Notes: generated by a model not told the origin, from the sequence alone. Positions 9,434 to 19,569 are shown, numbered from the stretch's first letter. The stretch is 64,000 nt of DNA from Amycolatopsis sp. GM8 (GCF_021653975.1 NZ_JAJKFK010000001.1:1270863-1334862); one strand, 5' to 3'. Made by a program: numbers and translations.

Positions 9434-9443
9434 CGTGCCGATC

Positions 9444-9536
9444 GTTACTGATCCGACGGCAGCCACGGCGGAAACGGGTTTCTACGAGCAGGCCGGCTGC
9501 GGACCGTGTCCGCCTACTTTCGGTCGGATCAGTAAC
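9444..9536. repeat. 93-bp element bounded by a perfect 14-bp inverted repeat
   Basis: GTTACTGATCCGAC at 9444-9457 is the exact reverse complement of GTCGGATCAGTAAC at 9523-9536. The element fills the spacer between two convergent genes, and its right end shares one base with the stop codon of the minus-strand NTPase gene. Inside are shorter complementary stretches (GCAGCC with GGCTGC, GGCGGA with TCCGCC), so it could fold as a long branched hairpin. It may be a bidirectional terminator or a small mobile-element remnant with terminal repeats. No transposase or clear target duplication is seen. Confidence 0.75.
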
Positions 9537-11821
9537 TACAGCTCGACCACCGGGAGCCGCCACGCGGCGCGGAACTCCTCGATGAGCAGCCAGGCATGCG
9601 TCATGTTGTCGCCGAACGCCTGGCGGGCGCGGGCGAGCGTCTCGAACGAACCCGGGCCGGGGTCCAGCGAGGCGGTGACGATCTGGTCCTTCGTCAGGTC
9701 GTCGGTGAAGACTTCGCGCAGGGTCAGCGCGAAGTAGAGGAGGGTCGCCAGCTCCAGCCGGACGGTGGCGGTCTCCTCGGTGGTCTGGACCAGCTTGCCG
9801 ATGGTCGCCTGCAGCTCGCCGGGCGGCCGGCGGGTCAGGCTCGGGCCGTCCGCCAGCCGGATCAGCTCCACCACGGACGCGGCATGTGCCAGCGGCCGGA
9901 GCTCCCGCTGCGCGAGCCGCGCCGCCTGCTCGATCGCGGTCCCGGTCAGCGCCGCGCACACGTGCGCCAGGCCCGGCGCGGGTGTCGTGTGGGTGATGTC
10001 CATCATCGCCCTGGCCACCCGGATCAGGTCGCGCGGCAGGCCGCCGGAGAAGCAGTACGCGAAGGTGACGAACGGCTCGGGCACCCCGATCAGCCTGCTG
10101 CTGAGCAGTTCCCGGCTCTCCGCCAGCGTCAGGTAGTCGACCCGGATGATCTCGTCGAAGGCGCTGTCGAACGCGTCGCGCACGGCGAAACCCCTGCGCT
10201 CGAAGGAGATCAGCGCGTCCTCGGACACCGACAGCACGAAATGGCAGCCGGGCACGCCGAACAGCGCCTTCAGCTCGTTGACGAACCGGTAGGCGTGCTC
10301 GGCCGAGGCGATCTTGTCCAGCTCGTCGATCGCGACCACCAACGGGGTCGCGGCCGCGTTCGAGTTGACGAAGCTGAGCAGCGCGGCCACCCGCGTGAGG
10401 AACTTCCGCAGCTCGTTGATGATCTCCGGGTACGTCAGCGGCTGGCTCGCCTTCGCCGTCGAGCGGCTCGCCGACACGTCCGCGCCGGTGCCCGGCAGCG
10501 TCACCTTGCCCGACCAGCCCGTGGTGCTCGTCTGCAGGTAACGGATCCGGTCGAGCCGCCGCGTGGCGTCCTCGACGACATCCAGCCGCACCTTGTCCTC
10601 GGCCGGCTGCCGCCCGAAGATCCACTTCTTGCGCTCGGTGCGCAGGGTGTCGATGACGGCCTCGCAGGCGGCGGCGTAGATGTGCAGCGCGAAGTCCCGG
10701 CCCTCGTACCCGATCGGCGCGTCGACCCGGATCACGACGTGCTCGCGGCCCCGCGGGAGCAGCCATCCTTCGCGATGCACCTCGATCAGCGTCGTCTTGC
10801 CGACCCCGCGGGGACCGGCGATCCCGACCGCCCCGGACCGCATCCGGCCGAGGACCCGCCGCAGGCGTTCCCTCGCGGCGGTGGCGACGACCCGGTCGAG
10901 ATTGGCCATCGTGCCCAGGCCCGAGTCGTCCCGCACGGTCAGCCGCACGTCGTAGGACGGCGCCGACAGGCGGCTGATCAGCCGGTTCACCGCCGGTACG
11001 ACGGTCGCCCGCGCCGCGTCGCGCCACACGTCGAGCGCCGCCGCCGCGTCGGCCCGCAGCCGGGCCCGGCGCACCCCCACATTCCGCGCGATCACCTTCT
11101 CCATGTCCGGATTGAGGCTGGCGACGCTGAAGGCGAGCACGAGCGCGATCACCGCGAGCAGACTGGCCGCGATCGCGCCCCACACGGTCAAGGACCGCTC
11201 CAGTGCCGGCAAAAGGGCATAGACCGCGACCGCCAGCACGAGGAACGCGAGCCAGCGTGCGATCTTCGCGGCACGGTGCGTGCCGAGCGGGCGGAGCCGG
11301 GGCGGCGGCAGCCGTTCGGTGACGGTGATCAGCGCGCCGATCGGCACCGCGAAATAGAGCGCGACCACGCCGGCCGCCACGACCAGGCCCAGCACGATCT
11401 TGACGATCACCGGAAGGCCACCACGGGCGATCACGCCGACCAGGAGCGCCGCGCCCATCATTTCCGCGGACCCGAGCAGCAGCAGGAAGAACTCCAGCAC
11501 CGCCCGGTAGTCGCTCGGCCAGGTCCGCTCGCGCGCCCGGCCAGGGCCGACCTCGCCGAGGGCGCGCACGGCGTCCCGGTAGGCGGAGATCTCCGTGTTG
11601 GTCGGGCTCAGCAGCTCGTCGGGATCGGCGAGCAGCCGTTCGCGGAGCTCGGCGGGATCCAGTTTGTGCTTGTCGCATTCGTCCTGGATCCGCGGCCGCG
11701 CCAGTACCTCGTCGACGATGGGCGGGAGCTCCGCCAACGCGAGTCTGCGCACGACGGAGTCGTCCGCGGGAGCACGCTCGTCCACCAGTTCGGCCGCCAT
11801 GATCCTTATGACGGCTGCCAT
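9536..11821 (-). CDS. Membrane-anchored P-loop NTPase, KAP/AAA-like
   Basis: A 761-residue protein of no family I can name exactly. Residues 1-100 are soluble and acidic. Four or so hydrophobic segments lie at about 107-175 and 195-250, in two clusters. A P-loop (GPRGVGKTT) follows near residue 340 and a Walker B-like VVAIDELDKI near 497. Between them sits an insertion of about 150 residues, including a Ser/Thr-rich stretch. The rest is helical, ending RLPVVEL. A membrane anchor, a long Walker A-B insertion and DELDK recall KAP NTPases and some STAND/AAA proteins. It begins 22 bases after the FAD-oxidase stop, so the two are probably co-transcribed, but no functional link is evident. The GTP/ATP-driven role, whether defence, membrane organisation or signalling, is unknown. 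A second ATG at 11800 is an alternative start. Confidence 0.7.
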   Translation of the reverse strand: MAAVIRIMAAELVDERAPADDSVVRRLALAELPPIVDEVLARPRIQDECDKHKLDPAELRERLLADPDELLSPTNTEISAYRDAVRALGEVGPGRARERTWPSDYRAVLEFFLLLLGSAEMMGAALLVGVIARGGLPVIVKIVLGLVVAAGVVALYFAVPIGALITVTERLPPPRLRPLGTHRAAKIARWLAFLVLAVAVYALLPALERSLTVWGAIAASLLAVIALVLAFSVASLNPDMEKVIARNVGVRRARLRADAAAALDVWRDAARATVVPAVNRLISRLSAPSYDVRLTVRDDSGLGTMANLDRVVATAARERLRRVLGRMRSGAVGIAGPRGVGKTTLIEVHREGWLLPRGREHVVIRVDAPIGYEGRDFALHIYAAACEAVIDTLRTERKKWIFGRQPAEDKVRLDVVEDATRRLDRIRYLQTSTTGWSGKVTLPGTGADVSASRSTAKASQPLTYPEIINELRKFLTRVAALLSFVNSNAAATPLVVAIDELDKIASAEHAYRFVNELKALFGVPGCHFVLSVSEDALISFERRGFAVRDAFDSAFDEIIRVDYLTLAESRELLSSRLIGVPEPFVTFAYCFSGGLPRDLIRVARAMMDITHTTPAPGLAHVCAALTGTAIEQAARLAQRELRPLAHAASVVELIRLADGPSLTRRPPGELQATIGKLVQTTEETATVRLELATLLYFALTLREVFTDDLTKDQIVTASLDPGPGSFETLARARQAFGDNMTHAWLLIEEFRAAWRLPVVEL

Positions 11822-11843
11822 CCGGACGCGGTTGCTGCTCCGG

Positions 11844-13214
11844 TCAGGTGAAGATCTTGCCCGGGTTCAGGATGTTCAGCGGGTCGAGCGCGGTCTTGAC
11901 CGCACGGTGCATCTCCAGCACCGCCGGGCTCAGCTCACGCCGCAGGCCCGCCCGCTTGAGCAGGCCGACGCCGTGCTCGCCGGTCACCGTGCCGCCGAGC
12001 TCGATCGCGTCCGCGATGATGTCCTCGAAGGCCGCCTGCGCCCGGCGTTTCGCGTCCTCGTCCCCGATCGGGGTGATCAGCAGCGGGTGCAGGTTGCCGT
12101 CGCCGGCGTGCGCGATGTTGGCGATGAGCGTGTCGTGCTCGGCCGCCGACTTCTCGATCCGGGCCAGCATTTCCGGCACCAGCGCCTTCGGCACGCAGAC
12201 GTCCTCGGTCAGCACCGGGCCCAGGCGCTCCAGGGCCGGGTACGCCAGCCGCCGCGCGTCGAACAGGGCCTCGGCCTCGTGCTCGTCCGAGGACAGCGCG
12301 GCCCACGTGGCCCCGGCCTCCTCGAAGCACCGCAGCACGGTCCGTGCCTCGTGCTCGCCGTACTCGCCTGGGGTGTCGACCCGGCCGAGCAGCACGACGT
12401 TCGCCTCGGTGGACAGGCCCATGTTCTTCCAGGCGTCGACGGCTTCGAGGCAGTGCCGGTCGACCAGTTCGAGCGCGGACGGCACGACACCCGACGCGGA
12501 CACCGCGCTCACCGCCTCGCCGGCCGCGACGACGGAGTCGAAGTACCCGGCGATCGTGCGCTCGGCGGGCCGCTGCGGGCGCAGCCGCACGGTGATCTCG
12601 GTGATGATGCCGAGGGTGCCCTCGGAGCCGACCATCAGTCCACAAAGGTCGTAGCCCGCGACGCCTTTCGCGGTGCGGTGGCCGATCCGGACCACCTCCC
12701 CGCGCCCGGTCACCACCTCGAGCGCCAGCACGTAGTCACGCGTCACGCCGTACTTGACGCAGCACAACCCGCCCGCGTTGGTCGCGACGTTGCCGCCGAT
12801 GGTCGACCACGGCGCGCTCGCCGGATCCGGCGGGTACCACAGATCCTTGGCCGCACAGGCACTTCGCAGATCGTCGTTGACCACACCCGGCTGCACGACG
12901 GCGAGCCGCTCGACGGTGTCGATCTCCAGCACCTGGTTCATCGCCTCGAACGCGAGGACGACGCAGCCCTCGATCGCGTTGGCGCCGCCGGACAGGCCGG
13001 TGCCCGCGCCGCGCGGCACGACCGGCACCCGGAGCTCCGCGGCCAGCCGGACGACCGCCCGCACCTCCTCGGTGCTACGCGGCCGGACCACCGCGGCGGC
13101 CTGCGCGTACTGGGCCCATTCCGCCTGGTCCTGCAGATAGGACTCGACGACGGCCGGATCGTCCAGCACGTGCTCCGCGGGCACCGCCGCCCGCAGCCGG
13201 GTCACCAGATCCAT
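11844..13214 (-). CDS. FAD-binding oxidase, GlcD / D-lactate dehydrogenase type
   Basis: A 456-residue flavoenzyme of the vanillyl-alcohol-oxidase superfamily. The start is ATG 13214 because GGAGG lies 5 bases before it; a GTG two codons upstream overlaps that site. The N-terminal FAD domain (about 40-220) shows VVPRGAGTGLSGGAN, the phosphate-binding loop. The C-terminal domain carries HAGDGNLHP and ITGEHGVGLLK-like motifs (here VTGEHGVGLLK) that hold substrate and FAD. The family oxidises 2-hydroxyacids such as glycolate, D-lactate or D-2-hydroxyglutarate. There are no glcE or glcF partners nearby, so a stand-alone D-lactate or 2-hydroxyglutarate dehydrogenase is more likely than a glycolate oxidase complex. 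Confidence 0.9.
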   Translation of the reverse strand: MDLVTRLRAAVPAEHVLDDPAVVESYLQDQAEWAQYAQAAAVVRPRSTEEVRAVVRLAAELRVPVVPRGAGTGLSGGANAIEGCVVLAFEAMNQVLEIDTVERLAVVQPGVVNDDLRSACAAKDLWYPPDPASAPWSTIGGNVATNAGGLCCVKYGVTRDYVLALEVVTGRGEVVRIGHRTAKGVAGYDLCGLMVGSEGTLGIITEITVRLRPQRPAERTIAGYFDSVVAAGEAVSAVSASGVVPSALELVDRHCLEAVDAWKNMGLSTEANVVLLGRVDTPGEYGEHEARTVLRCFEEAGATWAALSSDEHEAEALFDARRLAYPALERLGPVLTEDVCVPKALVPEMLARIEKSAAEHDTLIANIAHAGDGNLHPLLITPIGDEDAKRRAQAAFEDIIADAIELGGTVTGEHGVGLLKRAGLRRELSPAVLEMHRAVKTALDPLNILNPGKIFT

Positions 13215-13309
13215 CGCCACCTCCGAACGTTCAGGCTACGCGGACAGGCCGCTCGCCGACGCCGTTCACCACCAGATGAGACAGCGGTCATGCCCGCTCG
13301 ACCAGCGGT

Positions 13310-13630
13310 TTAATCGATCAGCGGCTTCCCGATCGTGTCCAGCACCTGCCCGGTGGACTGGTCTTGTGCGGTATAGGTCTGGACCGCGTCACGGACCTGG
13401 CCGGCGGTGTCGCCGACCGACTCCTGGGCGCTCTGCAACGCGCGCACGCCCATTTGCTCGAACGGATCGAGCAGCAACGCGAACGGCTGGCAGATCACGC
13501 CGTACGCGCTGTTGTCCATGGCCACCTGCTGGGCCGCCTGCACCGCGGTCTGCAAGCGTTGCGCGAGCCCGTCCACCTTGCCGGCATGGGTGTCCAGCTC
13601 ATCGGTAAGAACTTCGTAACCATCGCTCAC
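13310..13630 (-). CDS. EspC-like (DUF2580-type) type VII secretion-associated protein
   Basis: A small helical protein of 106 residues with a GTG start at 13630 preceded by GGGGGT. The sequence (YEVLTDELDTHAGKVDGLAQ at the start, then AMDNSAYGVICQPFALLLDP) matches the layout of the EspC/DUF2580 family: two long amphipathic helices separated by a turn with conserved aromatic residues, and no WXG. Family members are exported or chaperoned by ESX systems. It sits 15 bases after the YbaB-like gene and forms a two-gene operon with it. No ESX core genes (EccC, EccD) are in the window. A second such protein is encoded at 32127-32456, again next to a YbaB gene. Confidence 0.72.
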   Translation of the reverse strand: MSDGYEVLTDELDTHAGKVDGLAQRLQTAVQAAQQVAMDNSAYGVICQPFALLLDPFEQMGVRALQSAQESVGDTAGQVRDAVQTYTAQDQSTGQVLDTIGKPLID

Positions 13631-13645
13631 CGTCTACCCCCGTTC

Positions 13646-14167
13646 TCAGTCACGGCGAAGGAAAGTCTGGTCGCCGAAGTCGTCGTCCCCGCCGTCTTCG
13701 CGGCGGTGTTTCGGTTGCGGCTTCGGCTGCGCGGGCTGCTCTTCCTCGGCTTCCTGCTCGATCCGCAGCTGCCGCCCGGGCGCCTCCGGCTCCTCTTCCG
13801 CGGGCGGGGGCGGCGGGAAGTTCTCCACCGCGGTGGCCACGATGTGGCGACTCGTGTCGTCATCCCCCACGGTTTCCGAAACGATTTCCTGAATTCGCTG
13901 CGGATACTGGGACTGCGCCTGCTGCATCGCGGTGAGCACGGCGGCCGCGATCTCGTCCGGGTTCATCTTGCGGACCGCGTCCGTCATCGCGACACCCGTC
14001 GGGATGCCGTTGCTGCCCACGGTCACGCTGACCGCGCCGTGCGCCGCCGAGCCGGTGATCGAGATCTGCCCGACCTCCTGCTGCATCCGCTGGTAGCGCT
14101 CGGCTTTCTGCTTCGCGTCGCGCTCCCAGTCATCGACCATGCGCTCGACGTCGCTCAGGTCAGCCAC
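13646..14167 (-). CDS. YbaB/EbfC-fold protein with acidic Pro-rich tail (EspL-like)
   Basis: A 173-residue protein; GTG 14167 is chosen because GGGAGG lies 8-9 bases upstream and because the long open frame before it has no family resemblance. Residues 1-110 form a YbaB fold (helix ERMVDDWERDAKQ, strands SITGSAAHGAVSVTV, and ending in long helices). A Pro/Glu-rich linker follows, and then a C-terminal motif GGDDDFGDQTFLRRD. YbaB proteins bind DNA, but ESX-associated members such as EspL share the fold, and the neighbouring EspC-like gene favours a secretion-linked role. The C-terminal motif recurs in the YbaB protein at 32482-32982. Transcription is divergent from kgd, with a spacer of 247 bases. 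Confidence 0.75.
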   Translation of the reverse strand: MADLSDVERMVDDWERDAKQKAERYQRMQQEVGQISITGSAAHGAVSVTVGSNGIPTGVAMTDAVRKMNPDEIAAAVLTAMQQAQSQYPQRIQEIVSETVGDDDTSRHIVATAVENFPPPPPAEEEPEAPGRQLRIEQEAEEEQPAQPKPQPKHRREDGGDDDFGDQTFLRRD

Positions 14168-14414
14168 GGTGCGATCCTCCCTGTCCCCCTCGTTCGACGA
14201 CCGCACGAACGGCCCGGTTCCCAGGCTCTCGCAGCACGCCCGCGACGTCCAGTAGCAGGACCCATCGATCCTGCATCGATCAAGTGAGGAATCCCAAACC
14301 CACTTGCAACGGAGATGCACCACTTAGGCGACATCCCGAAAGGGTGGGGGGTTAGCCTGGTAGGCGCATCAAGCGGACAACCAAGATCGAGATGGATAGA
14401 GGCGAGTCCCTGCC

Positions 14415-17400
14415 GTGTCCAGCAGCAGCCCTGCGTCACAGTTCGGCCCCAATGAATGGCTCGTCGAGGAGATGTACGACCAGTTCCTCGCCGACCCTTC
14501 CTCAGTAGATGCCGCCTGGCATGACTTCTTCTCCGACTTCAAGCCGACGCAGACGCCGGAGACCAAGCCGGACACCGCGAGCGCCACCGCCGCCGCGCAG
14601 ATCCTGCCGAAGCCGTCGGGCAACGGTCAGGCCCCCGCCGCCACGCCCGCTCCCGCCGCGGTGAAGGCCGCGCAGCCGCCCGCCGCGAAGGCCCCCCAGC
14701 CCGCCGCCGCGAGGACACAGGCCGCCGCCGTCAAGCCCGCCGCGGACGAAGAGACCAAGCAGCTGCGCGGCGCCGCCGCCGCGATCGCGAAGAACATGGA
14801 CGCCTCGCTGAGCGTCCCGACCGCGACCAGCGTGCGCGCCGTGCCCGCGAAGCTGATGGCGGACAACCGGATCGTCATCAACAACCACCTCCGGCGCACC
14901 CGCGGCGGCAAGATCTCCTTCACGCACCTCATCGGGTACGCGATGGTCCGCGCGCTGCGCGACTACCCGAACATGAACCGGCACTACCAGCTGATCGACG
15001 CCAAGCCGTTCGCGGTCACGCCGGAGCACATCAACCTCGGCCTCGCCATCGACATGAAGGGCAAGGACGGCAGCCGCACCCTCGTGGTCGCCTCCATCAA
15101 GAACACGGAGAACATGACGTTCCTCCAGTTCTGGCAAGCCTACGAGGACATCGTCAAGAAGGCGCGCAACAACAAGCTCACCGCGGACGACTTCGCCGGC
15201 ACCACCATTTCGCTGACCAACCCGGGCGGCATCGGTACGAACCACTCCGTGCCACGGCTGCAGGCGGGCCAGGGCGCGATCATCGGTGTCGGCGCGATGC
15301 AGTACCCGGCGCATTTCGAGGGCACCAGCGAGAAGACGCTGACCGACCTCGGCATCAGCAAGATCATGACGCTGACCTCGACGTATGACCACCGCATCAT
15401 CCAGGGCGCGGAGTCCGGCGAGTACCTCAAGCTCATCCACGAGCTGCTGCTCGGCGGAGACGGCTTCTACGACGACATCTTCACCTCGCTGCGGCTGCCG
15501 TACGAGCCGGTCCGCTGGGTCGAGGACATCCCGGCCGGCGCGGTGGACAAGACCGCGCGGATCCTCGAACTGATCGACGCCTACCGGATGCGCGGCCACC
15601 TGATGGCCGACACCGACCCGCTGAACTACCGGCAGCGCCGCCACGAGGACCTCGACGTCCTCTCGCACGGCCTGACCCTGTGGGACCTCGACCGCGAGTT
15701 CGCGGTCGGCGGGTTCGCCGGGCAGGAGAAGATGAAGCTGCGCGACATCCTCGGTGTGCTGCGCGATTCCTACTGCCGCACGGTGGGCATCGAGTACACG
15801 CACATCCTGGACCCGGAGGAGCGCCGGTGGATCCAGGAGCGTGTCGAGGTGCCGCACGCGAAGCCGGACCCCGCCGTGCAGAAGTACGTGCTGTCCAAGC
15901 TGAACGCGGCGGAGGCCTTCGAGACCTTCCTGCAGACCAAGTACGTCGGCCAGAAGCGGTTCTCGCTCGAAGGCGGCGAGACGGCGATCCCGCTGCTGGA
16001 CACCGTGCTGGACAAGGCGGCCGAGTACGAGCTGGACGAGGTCGTCATCGGCATGCCGCACCGTGGCCGGCTGAACGTGCTCGCCAACATCGTGGGCAAG
16101 CCGATCTCGCAGATCTTCCGCGAGTTCGAGGGCAACCTCGACCCGGGCCAGGCGCACGGCTCCGGCGACGTGAAGTACCACCTGGGCGCGGAGGGCAAGT
16201 ACTTCCGGATGTTCGGCGACGGCGAGACCAAGGTTTCACTCGCCTCGAACCCGTCGCACCTGGAGACCGTCGACCCGATCCTCGAAGGCATCGTCCGCGC
16301 GAAGCAGGACATCCTCGACAAGGGTGACCAGGACGGCAAGGGCTTCACCGTGCTCCCCGTGCTGATGCACGGTGACGCGGCCTTCGCCGGTCAGGGTGTG
16401 GTGGCCGAGACGCTGAACCTGTCGCTGCTGCGCGGGTACCGCACCGGTGGCACCGTGCACCTGATCATCAACAACCAGGTCGGCTTCACCACCGCGCCGG
16501 AGCACGCGCGCTCCTCGCAGTACGCGACCGACGTGGCGAAGATGATCGGCGCGCCGATCTTCCACGTGAACGGTGACGACCCGGAGGCCGCGCACTGGGT
16601 GGCGAAGCTGGCGGTGGACTACCGGCAGGCGTTCAACAAGGACGTCGTGATCGACATGATCTGCTACCGCCGCCGCGGCCACAACGAGGGCGACGACCCG
16701 TCGATGACGCAGCCGGCGATGTACGACATCATCGACACGAAGCGTTCGGTGCGTAAGACCTACACCGAGGCCCTGATCGGGCGCGGCGACATCTCCGTCG
16801 AAGAGGCCGAGGCCGCGCTGCGCGACTTCTCCAGCCAGCTCGAACACGTCTTCAACGAGGTTCGCGAACTGGAGAAGCACCCGGCGACGGCGAGCCCCTC
16901 GGTGGAGGAGGAGCAGCAGGTCCCGGCGAAGGTGCCGACGGCGGTTCCCCGCGAGACGATCGAGCGTATCGGCGACGCGTTCCTGAACGTGCCGGATGGT
17001 TTCAGCCCGCACCCGCGGGTCAAGCCGGTGCTGGAGCGCCGCGCGAAGATGTCGCGCGAGGGCGGTGTCGACTGGGCGTTCGGTGAGCTGCTCGCGTTCG
17101 GTTCGCTGGCGATGGAAGGCCGGCTGGTGCGACTGTCCGGTCAGGACTCTCGCCGCGGCACGTTCACCCAGCGGCACTCGGTGCTGATCGACCGCAAGAA
17201 CGGCAAGGAGTACTCGCCGCTGCAGAACCTGGTGGACGGCCAGGGCCGGGTGCTGATCTACGACTCGGCGCTGTCGGAGTACGCGGCGGTGGGCTTCGAG
17301 TACGGCTACTCGGTGGCCAACTCGGACGCGCTGGTGATGTGGGAAGCGCAGTTCGGTGACTTCGTCAACGGCGCGCAGACCGTGATCGACGAGTACATCT

Positions 17401-18095
17401 CGTCCGGTGAGGCCAAGTGGGGCCAGCTCTCGGATGTCGTGCTGCTGCTGCCGCACGGGCATGAAGGGCAGGGTCCGGACCACACGTCGGGCCGGATCGA
17501 GCGGTTCCTGCAGCTGTGCGCCGAGGGCTCGATGACGGTCGCGGTGCCGTCGACCCCGGCGAACTACTTCCACCTGCTGCGCCGCCACGCGCTGGACGGG
17601 ATCCGCCGGCCGATGATCGTCTTCACCCCGAAGTCCATGCTGCGCAACAAGGCTGCGACTTCGGCGGTCGAGGACTTCACCGACCAGTCGAAGTTCATGT
17701 CGGTGATCGACGATGTCGAGGTGGACCCCGCCAAGGCCCGGAAGGTGCTGCTGACTTCGGGCAAACTGTACTGGGAGCTGGTCGCCGAACGCACCAAGCG
17801 CGAGGCGCACGACGTCGCCATCGTCCGGATCGAGCAGTACTACCCGCTGCCGATCAAGAAGCTGGGCCACGCACTGGAGCGCTACACCGCCGCGACGCAG
17901 GTCACCTGGGTCCAGGAGGAGCCGGAAAACCAGGGCGCCTGGCCGTTCTTCGGCCTGCACCTGCCCCGCAAGCTGCCGCAGCTACTGTCCACTCTGGACG
18001 TCGTGTCCCGCCGCCCGATGGCCGCGCCGTCCGCGGGCTCGTCGAAGGTGCACGAGGTTGAGCAGAAGGCGTTGATCGCCAAGGCTTTTGAGTGA
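14415..18095 (+). CDS. kgd: Multifunctional 2-oxoglutarate decarboxylase/dehydrogenase (Kgd, E1-E2 fusion)
   Basis: A 1226-residue enzyme, the size of mycobacterial Kgd. The GTG start at 14415 gives an N-terminal segment of about 40 residues ([16 protein letters not shown]) like that of E1o. An Ala/Pro-rich flexible linker follows to about residue 115, then an E2-type succinyltransferase domain (about 125-360, with [12 protein letters not shown] near 325). The large thiamine diphosphate-dependent E1 domain occupies the rest, with TPP motif GDAAFAGQG near 652 through INNQVGF near 686. It decarboxylates 2-oxoglutarate in the TCA cycle and, with lipoamide dehydrogenase and a lipoyl E2, completes the dehydrogenase complex. 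In actinobacteria it is controlled by the FHA protein GarA/OdhI, which is not in this window. Confidence 0.97.
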   Translation: MSSSSPASQFGPNEWLVEEMYDQFLADPSSVDAAWHDFFSDFKPTQTPETKPDTASATAAAQILPKPSGNGQAPAATPAPAAVKAAQPPAAKAPQPAAARTQAAAVKPAADEETKQLRGAAAAIAKNMDASLSVPTATSVRAVPAKLMADNRIVINNHLRRTRGGKISFTHLIGYAMVRALRDYPNMNRHYQLIDAKPFAVTPEHINLGLAIDMKGKDGSRTLVVASIKNTENMTFLQFWQAYEDIVKKARNNKLTADDFAGTTISLTNPGGIGTNHSVPRLQAGQGAIIGVGAMQYPAHFEGTSEKTLTDLGISKIMTLTSTYDHRIIQGAESGEYLKLIHELLLGGDGFYDDIFTSLRLPYEPVRWVEDIPAGAVDKTARILELIDAYRMRGHLMADTDPLNYRQRRHEDLDVLSHGLTLWDLDREFAVGGFAGQEKMKLRDILGVLRDSYCRTVGIEYTHILDPEERRWIQERVEVPHAKPDPAVQKYVLSKLNAAEAFETFLQTKYVGQKRFSLEGGETAIPLLDTVLDKAAEYELDEVVIGMPHRGRLNVLANIVGKPISQIFREFEGNLDPGQAHGSGDVKYHLGAEGKYFRMFGDGETKVSLASNPSHLETVDPILEGIVRAKQDILDKGDQDGKGFTVLPVLMHGDAAFAGQGVVAETLNLSLLRGYRTGGTVHLIINNQVGFTTAPEHARSSQYATDVAKMIGAPIFHVNGDDPEAAHWVAKLAVDYRQAFNKDVVIDMICYRRRGHNEGDDPSMTQPAMYDIIDTKRSVRKTYTEALIGRGDISVEEAEAALRDFSSQLEHVFNEVRELEKHPATASPSVEEEQQVPAKVPTAVPRETIERIGDAFLNVPDGFSPHPRVKPVLERRAKMSREGGVDWAFGELLAFGSLAMEGRLVRLSGQDSRRGTFTQRHSVLIDRKNGKEYSPLQNLVDGQGRVLIYDSALSEYAAVGFEYGYSVANSDALVMWEAQFGDFVNGAQTVIDEYISSGEAKWGQLSDVVLLLPHGHEGQGPDHTSGRIERFLQLCAEGSMTVAVPSTPANYFHLLRRHALDGIRRPMIVFTPKSMLRNKAATSAVEDFTDQSKFMSVIDDVEVDPAKARKVLLTSGKLYWELVAERTKREAHDVAIVRIEQYYPLPIKKLGHALERYTAATQVTWVQEEPENQGAWPFFGLHLPRKLPQLLSTLDVVSRRPMAAPSAGSSKVHEVEQKALIAKAFE

Positions 18096-18185
18096 GGTTT
18101 TAGAGATCAAGAGATGTCCTCGCCGGACGGGCTGGCTCCGGGATGAGGGGGCCAGGGGATCTTGCGTTGAGTGGGTGGTCGGGGT

Positions 18186-18329
18186 GGGTTGTCATCCCGT
18201 CGCCTGCGGTTTGATGTATCACTTTGAGCCGGGGCCGCAAGGTTGGTCTTGTCGGCTGCCGGTTGTGTTGTAGGTTGCGGCCCCGGCTCAAAGTGATGGT
18301 TCCTGTTTCAGGCGACGGGATGACAACCC
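18186..18329. repeat. 144-bp long imperfect inverted repeat between kgd and the subtilase gene
   Basis: The arms are 55 bp. The outer 21 bp match perfectly (18186-18206 with 18309-18329). An 11-base unmatched stretch follows on each side. An inner perfect 23 bp (18218-18240 with 18275-18297) closes on a 34-base loop. The inner arm includes ACTTTGAGCCGGGGCCGC. It lies in the convergent spacer 18096-18372, in which no coding region is visible. It is far longer than a normal terminator stem, so it may be a structured RNA, a REP-like element or a degenerate miniature transposon. Termination of both genes is a plausible effect. Confidence 0.85.
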
Positions 18330-18372
18330 AAGCCCTCGGGTTTTAAAGACAAAGCCCGCCCAGCGCGCCGAC

Positions 18373-19569
18373 CTACGGCCCCGTGTACAACAGAACGTTC
18401 GGCGAACCGGACCCAGCGCCGGTCACCTTCCCGGTAGTCCCGGCCGCCACCAAGGCATTCCGCACCGCCGCCGGGGACGCAGTCGTATGTGTCGCCAGAT
18501 AAAGCGCCGCGGCACCAGTGACATGGGGTGTTGCCATCGACGTGCCGCTGATGGTGTTCGTCGCCGTGGAGCTGCCGATCCAGTCGGACTTGATGCTGCT
18601 GCCCGGCGCGAAGATGTCCAGACAACTGCCGTAGTTCGAGTAGCTGGCACGCGCATCGGTGCTCGTCGTCGCGCCGACGGTGATCGCCTCGGCGGTGCGG
18701 GCCGGGGACGAACCGCAGGCGCTCACACTGTCATTGCCGCCCGCGACGGCGAACGTGACGTTCTTCGATATCGCGTTCCGGACAGCATTGTCGACCGACG
18801 CAGAAGCACCACCGCCGAGGCTCATGTTCGCCACGGCCGGTTTGATCGCGTTCGCGGCAACCCAGTCGATCCCCGCGATGACACCGGCATAGCTACCCGA
18901 ACCCGAGCAGTCCAGCACCCGCACCGCGGTCAGTTGCACACCTTTCGCGAGACCGTAGGTGGCCCCGCCGACCGTCCCGGCGACGTGCGTGCCGTGCCCG
19001 TTGCAGTCGGTCGCATTGCTGTCGTTGTCGACGAAATCGTATCCGGACTTCGCCCGCCCACCGAAGTCGCTGTGGGTCAGGTTGATCCCGGTGTCGATGA
19101 TGTACGCGTGCACGTTCGACGCCGTCGTCGAGTACGTGTATTTCTTGTCCAGCGGCAACGATCGCTGGTCGACCCGGTCAAGGCCCCACGACGGCGGGTT
19201 CAGCTGGTCCGTCAGGATGTGGAACGTGCGGTCCTGCTCGACGTAGGCAACCGAGGAGTCCGCCGCGGCACGCTTGGCCTGGCTCTCGGTCATGGTGGCC
19301 GAGTAACCCTTCAGCGCGGCCGAGAACTTCTGGTGCACCACGCCGCCGAGCTTCCCGGCCAGCGCGTCGACGGGCGACGCGGTGTCCTTCAGTACGACGA
19401 TGTAGCTGTCCTTGATCGCGTCGGCGCCGCCGGCACCGACGATGGAACCTTCCTGGGCCATCGCGGGAGCGCTGGTGGCGACAGCGGCGATCGTCGCGAC
19501 GGCCGCGGCGAGGCCGAGTGTGGCGACTGGTCTGCGTTTGAGTCCGGTGGGGATACGCACGGCAGGCAT
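18373..19569 (-). CDS. Secreted subtilisin-like serine protease (S8, proteinase K type) with I9 propeptide
   Basis: About 398 residues from ATG 19569; the AGGA of the ribosome site touches that ATG, so GTG 19560 three codons later is an equally good start. A Sec signal peptide (RRPVATLGLAAAVATIAAVA... ending APAMA) is followed by an I9 inhibitor propeptide (YIVVLKD... SVAYVEQD) and the catalytic domain. The triad is Asp in AYIIDTGIN, His in NGHGTHVAGT and Ser in GTSMATPHV; the oxyanion Asn lies in AGGND. The length and motifs place it with proteinase K-like extracellular peptidases, which degrade external protein. It is followed by the long inverted repeat and is probably transcribed alone. 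Confidence 0.94.
   Translation of the reverse strand: MPAVRIPTGLKRRPVATLGLAAAVATIAAVATSAPAMAQEGSIVGAGGADAIKDSYIVVLKDTASPVDALAGKLGGVVHQKFSAALKGYSATMTESQAKRAAADSSVAYVEQDRTFHILTDQLNPPSWGLDRVDQRSLPLDKKYTYSTTASNVHAYIIDTGINLTHSDFGGRAKSGYDFVDNDSNATDCNGHGTHVAGTVGGATYGLAKGVQLTAVRVLDCSGSGSYAGVIAGIDWVAANAIKPAVANMSLGGGASASVDNAVRNAISKNVTFAVAGGNDSVSACGSSPARTAEAITVGATTSTDARASYSNYGSCLDIFAPGSSIKSDWIGSSTATNTISGTSMATPHVTGAAALYLATHTTASPAAVRNALVAAGTTGKVTGAGSGSPNVLLYTGP

Noticed and set aside
9536..11821. Prophage or integrated element carrying the NTPase gene
   Set aside because: No integrase, attachment repeats or composition change is visible, and neighbours are ordinary metabolic genes.
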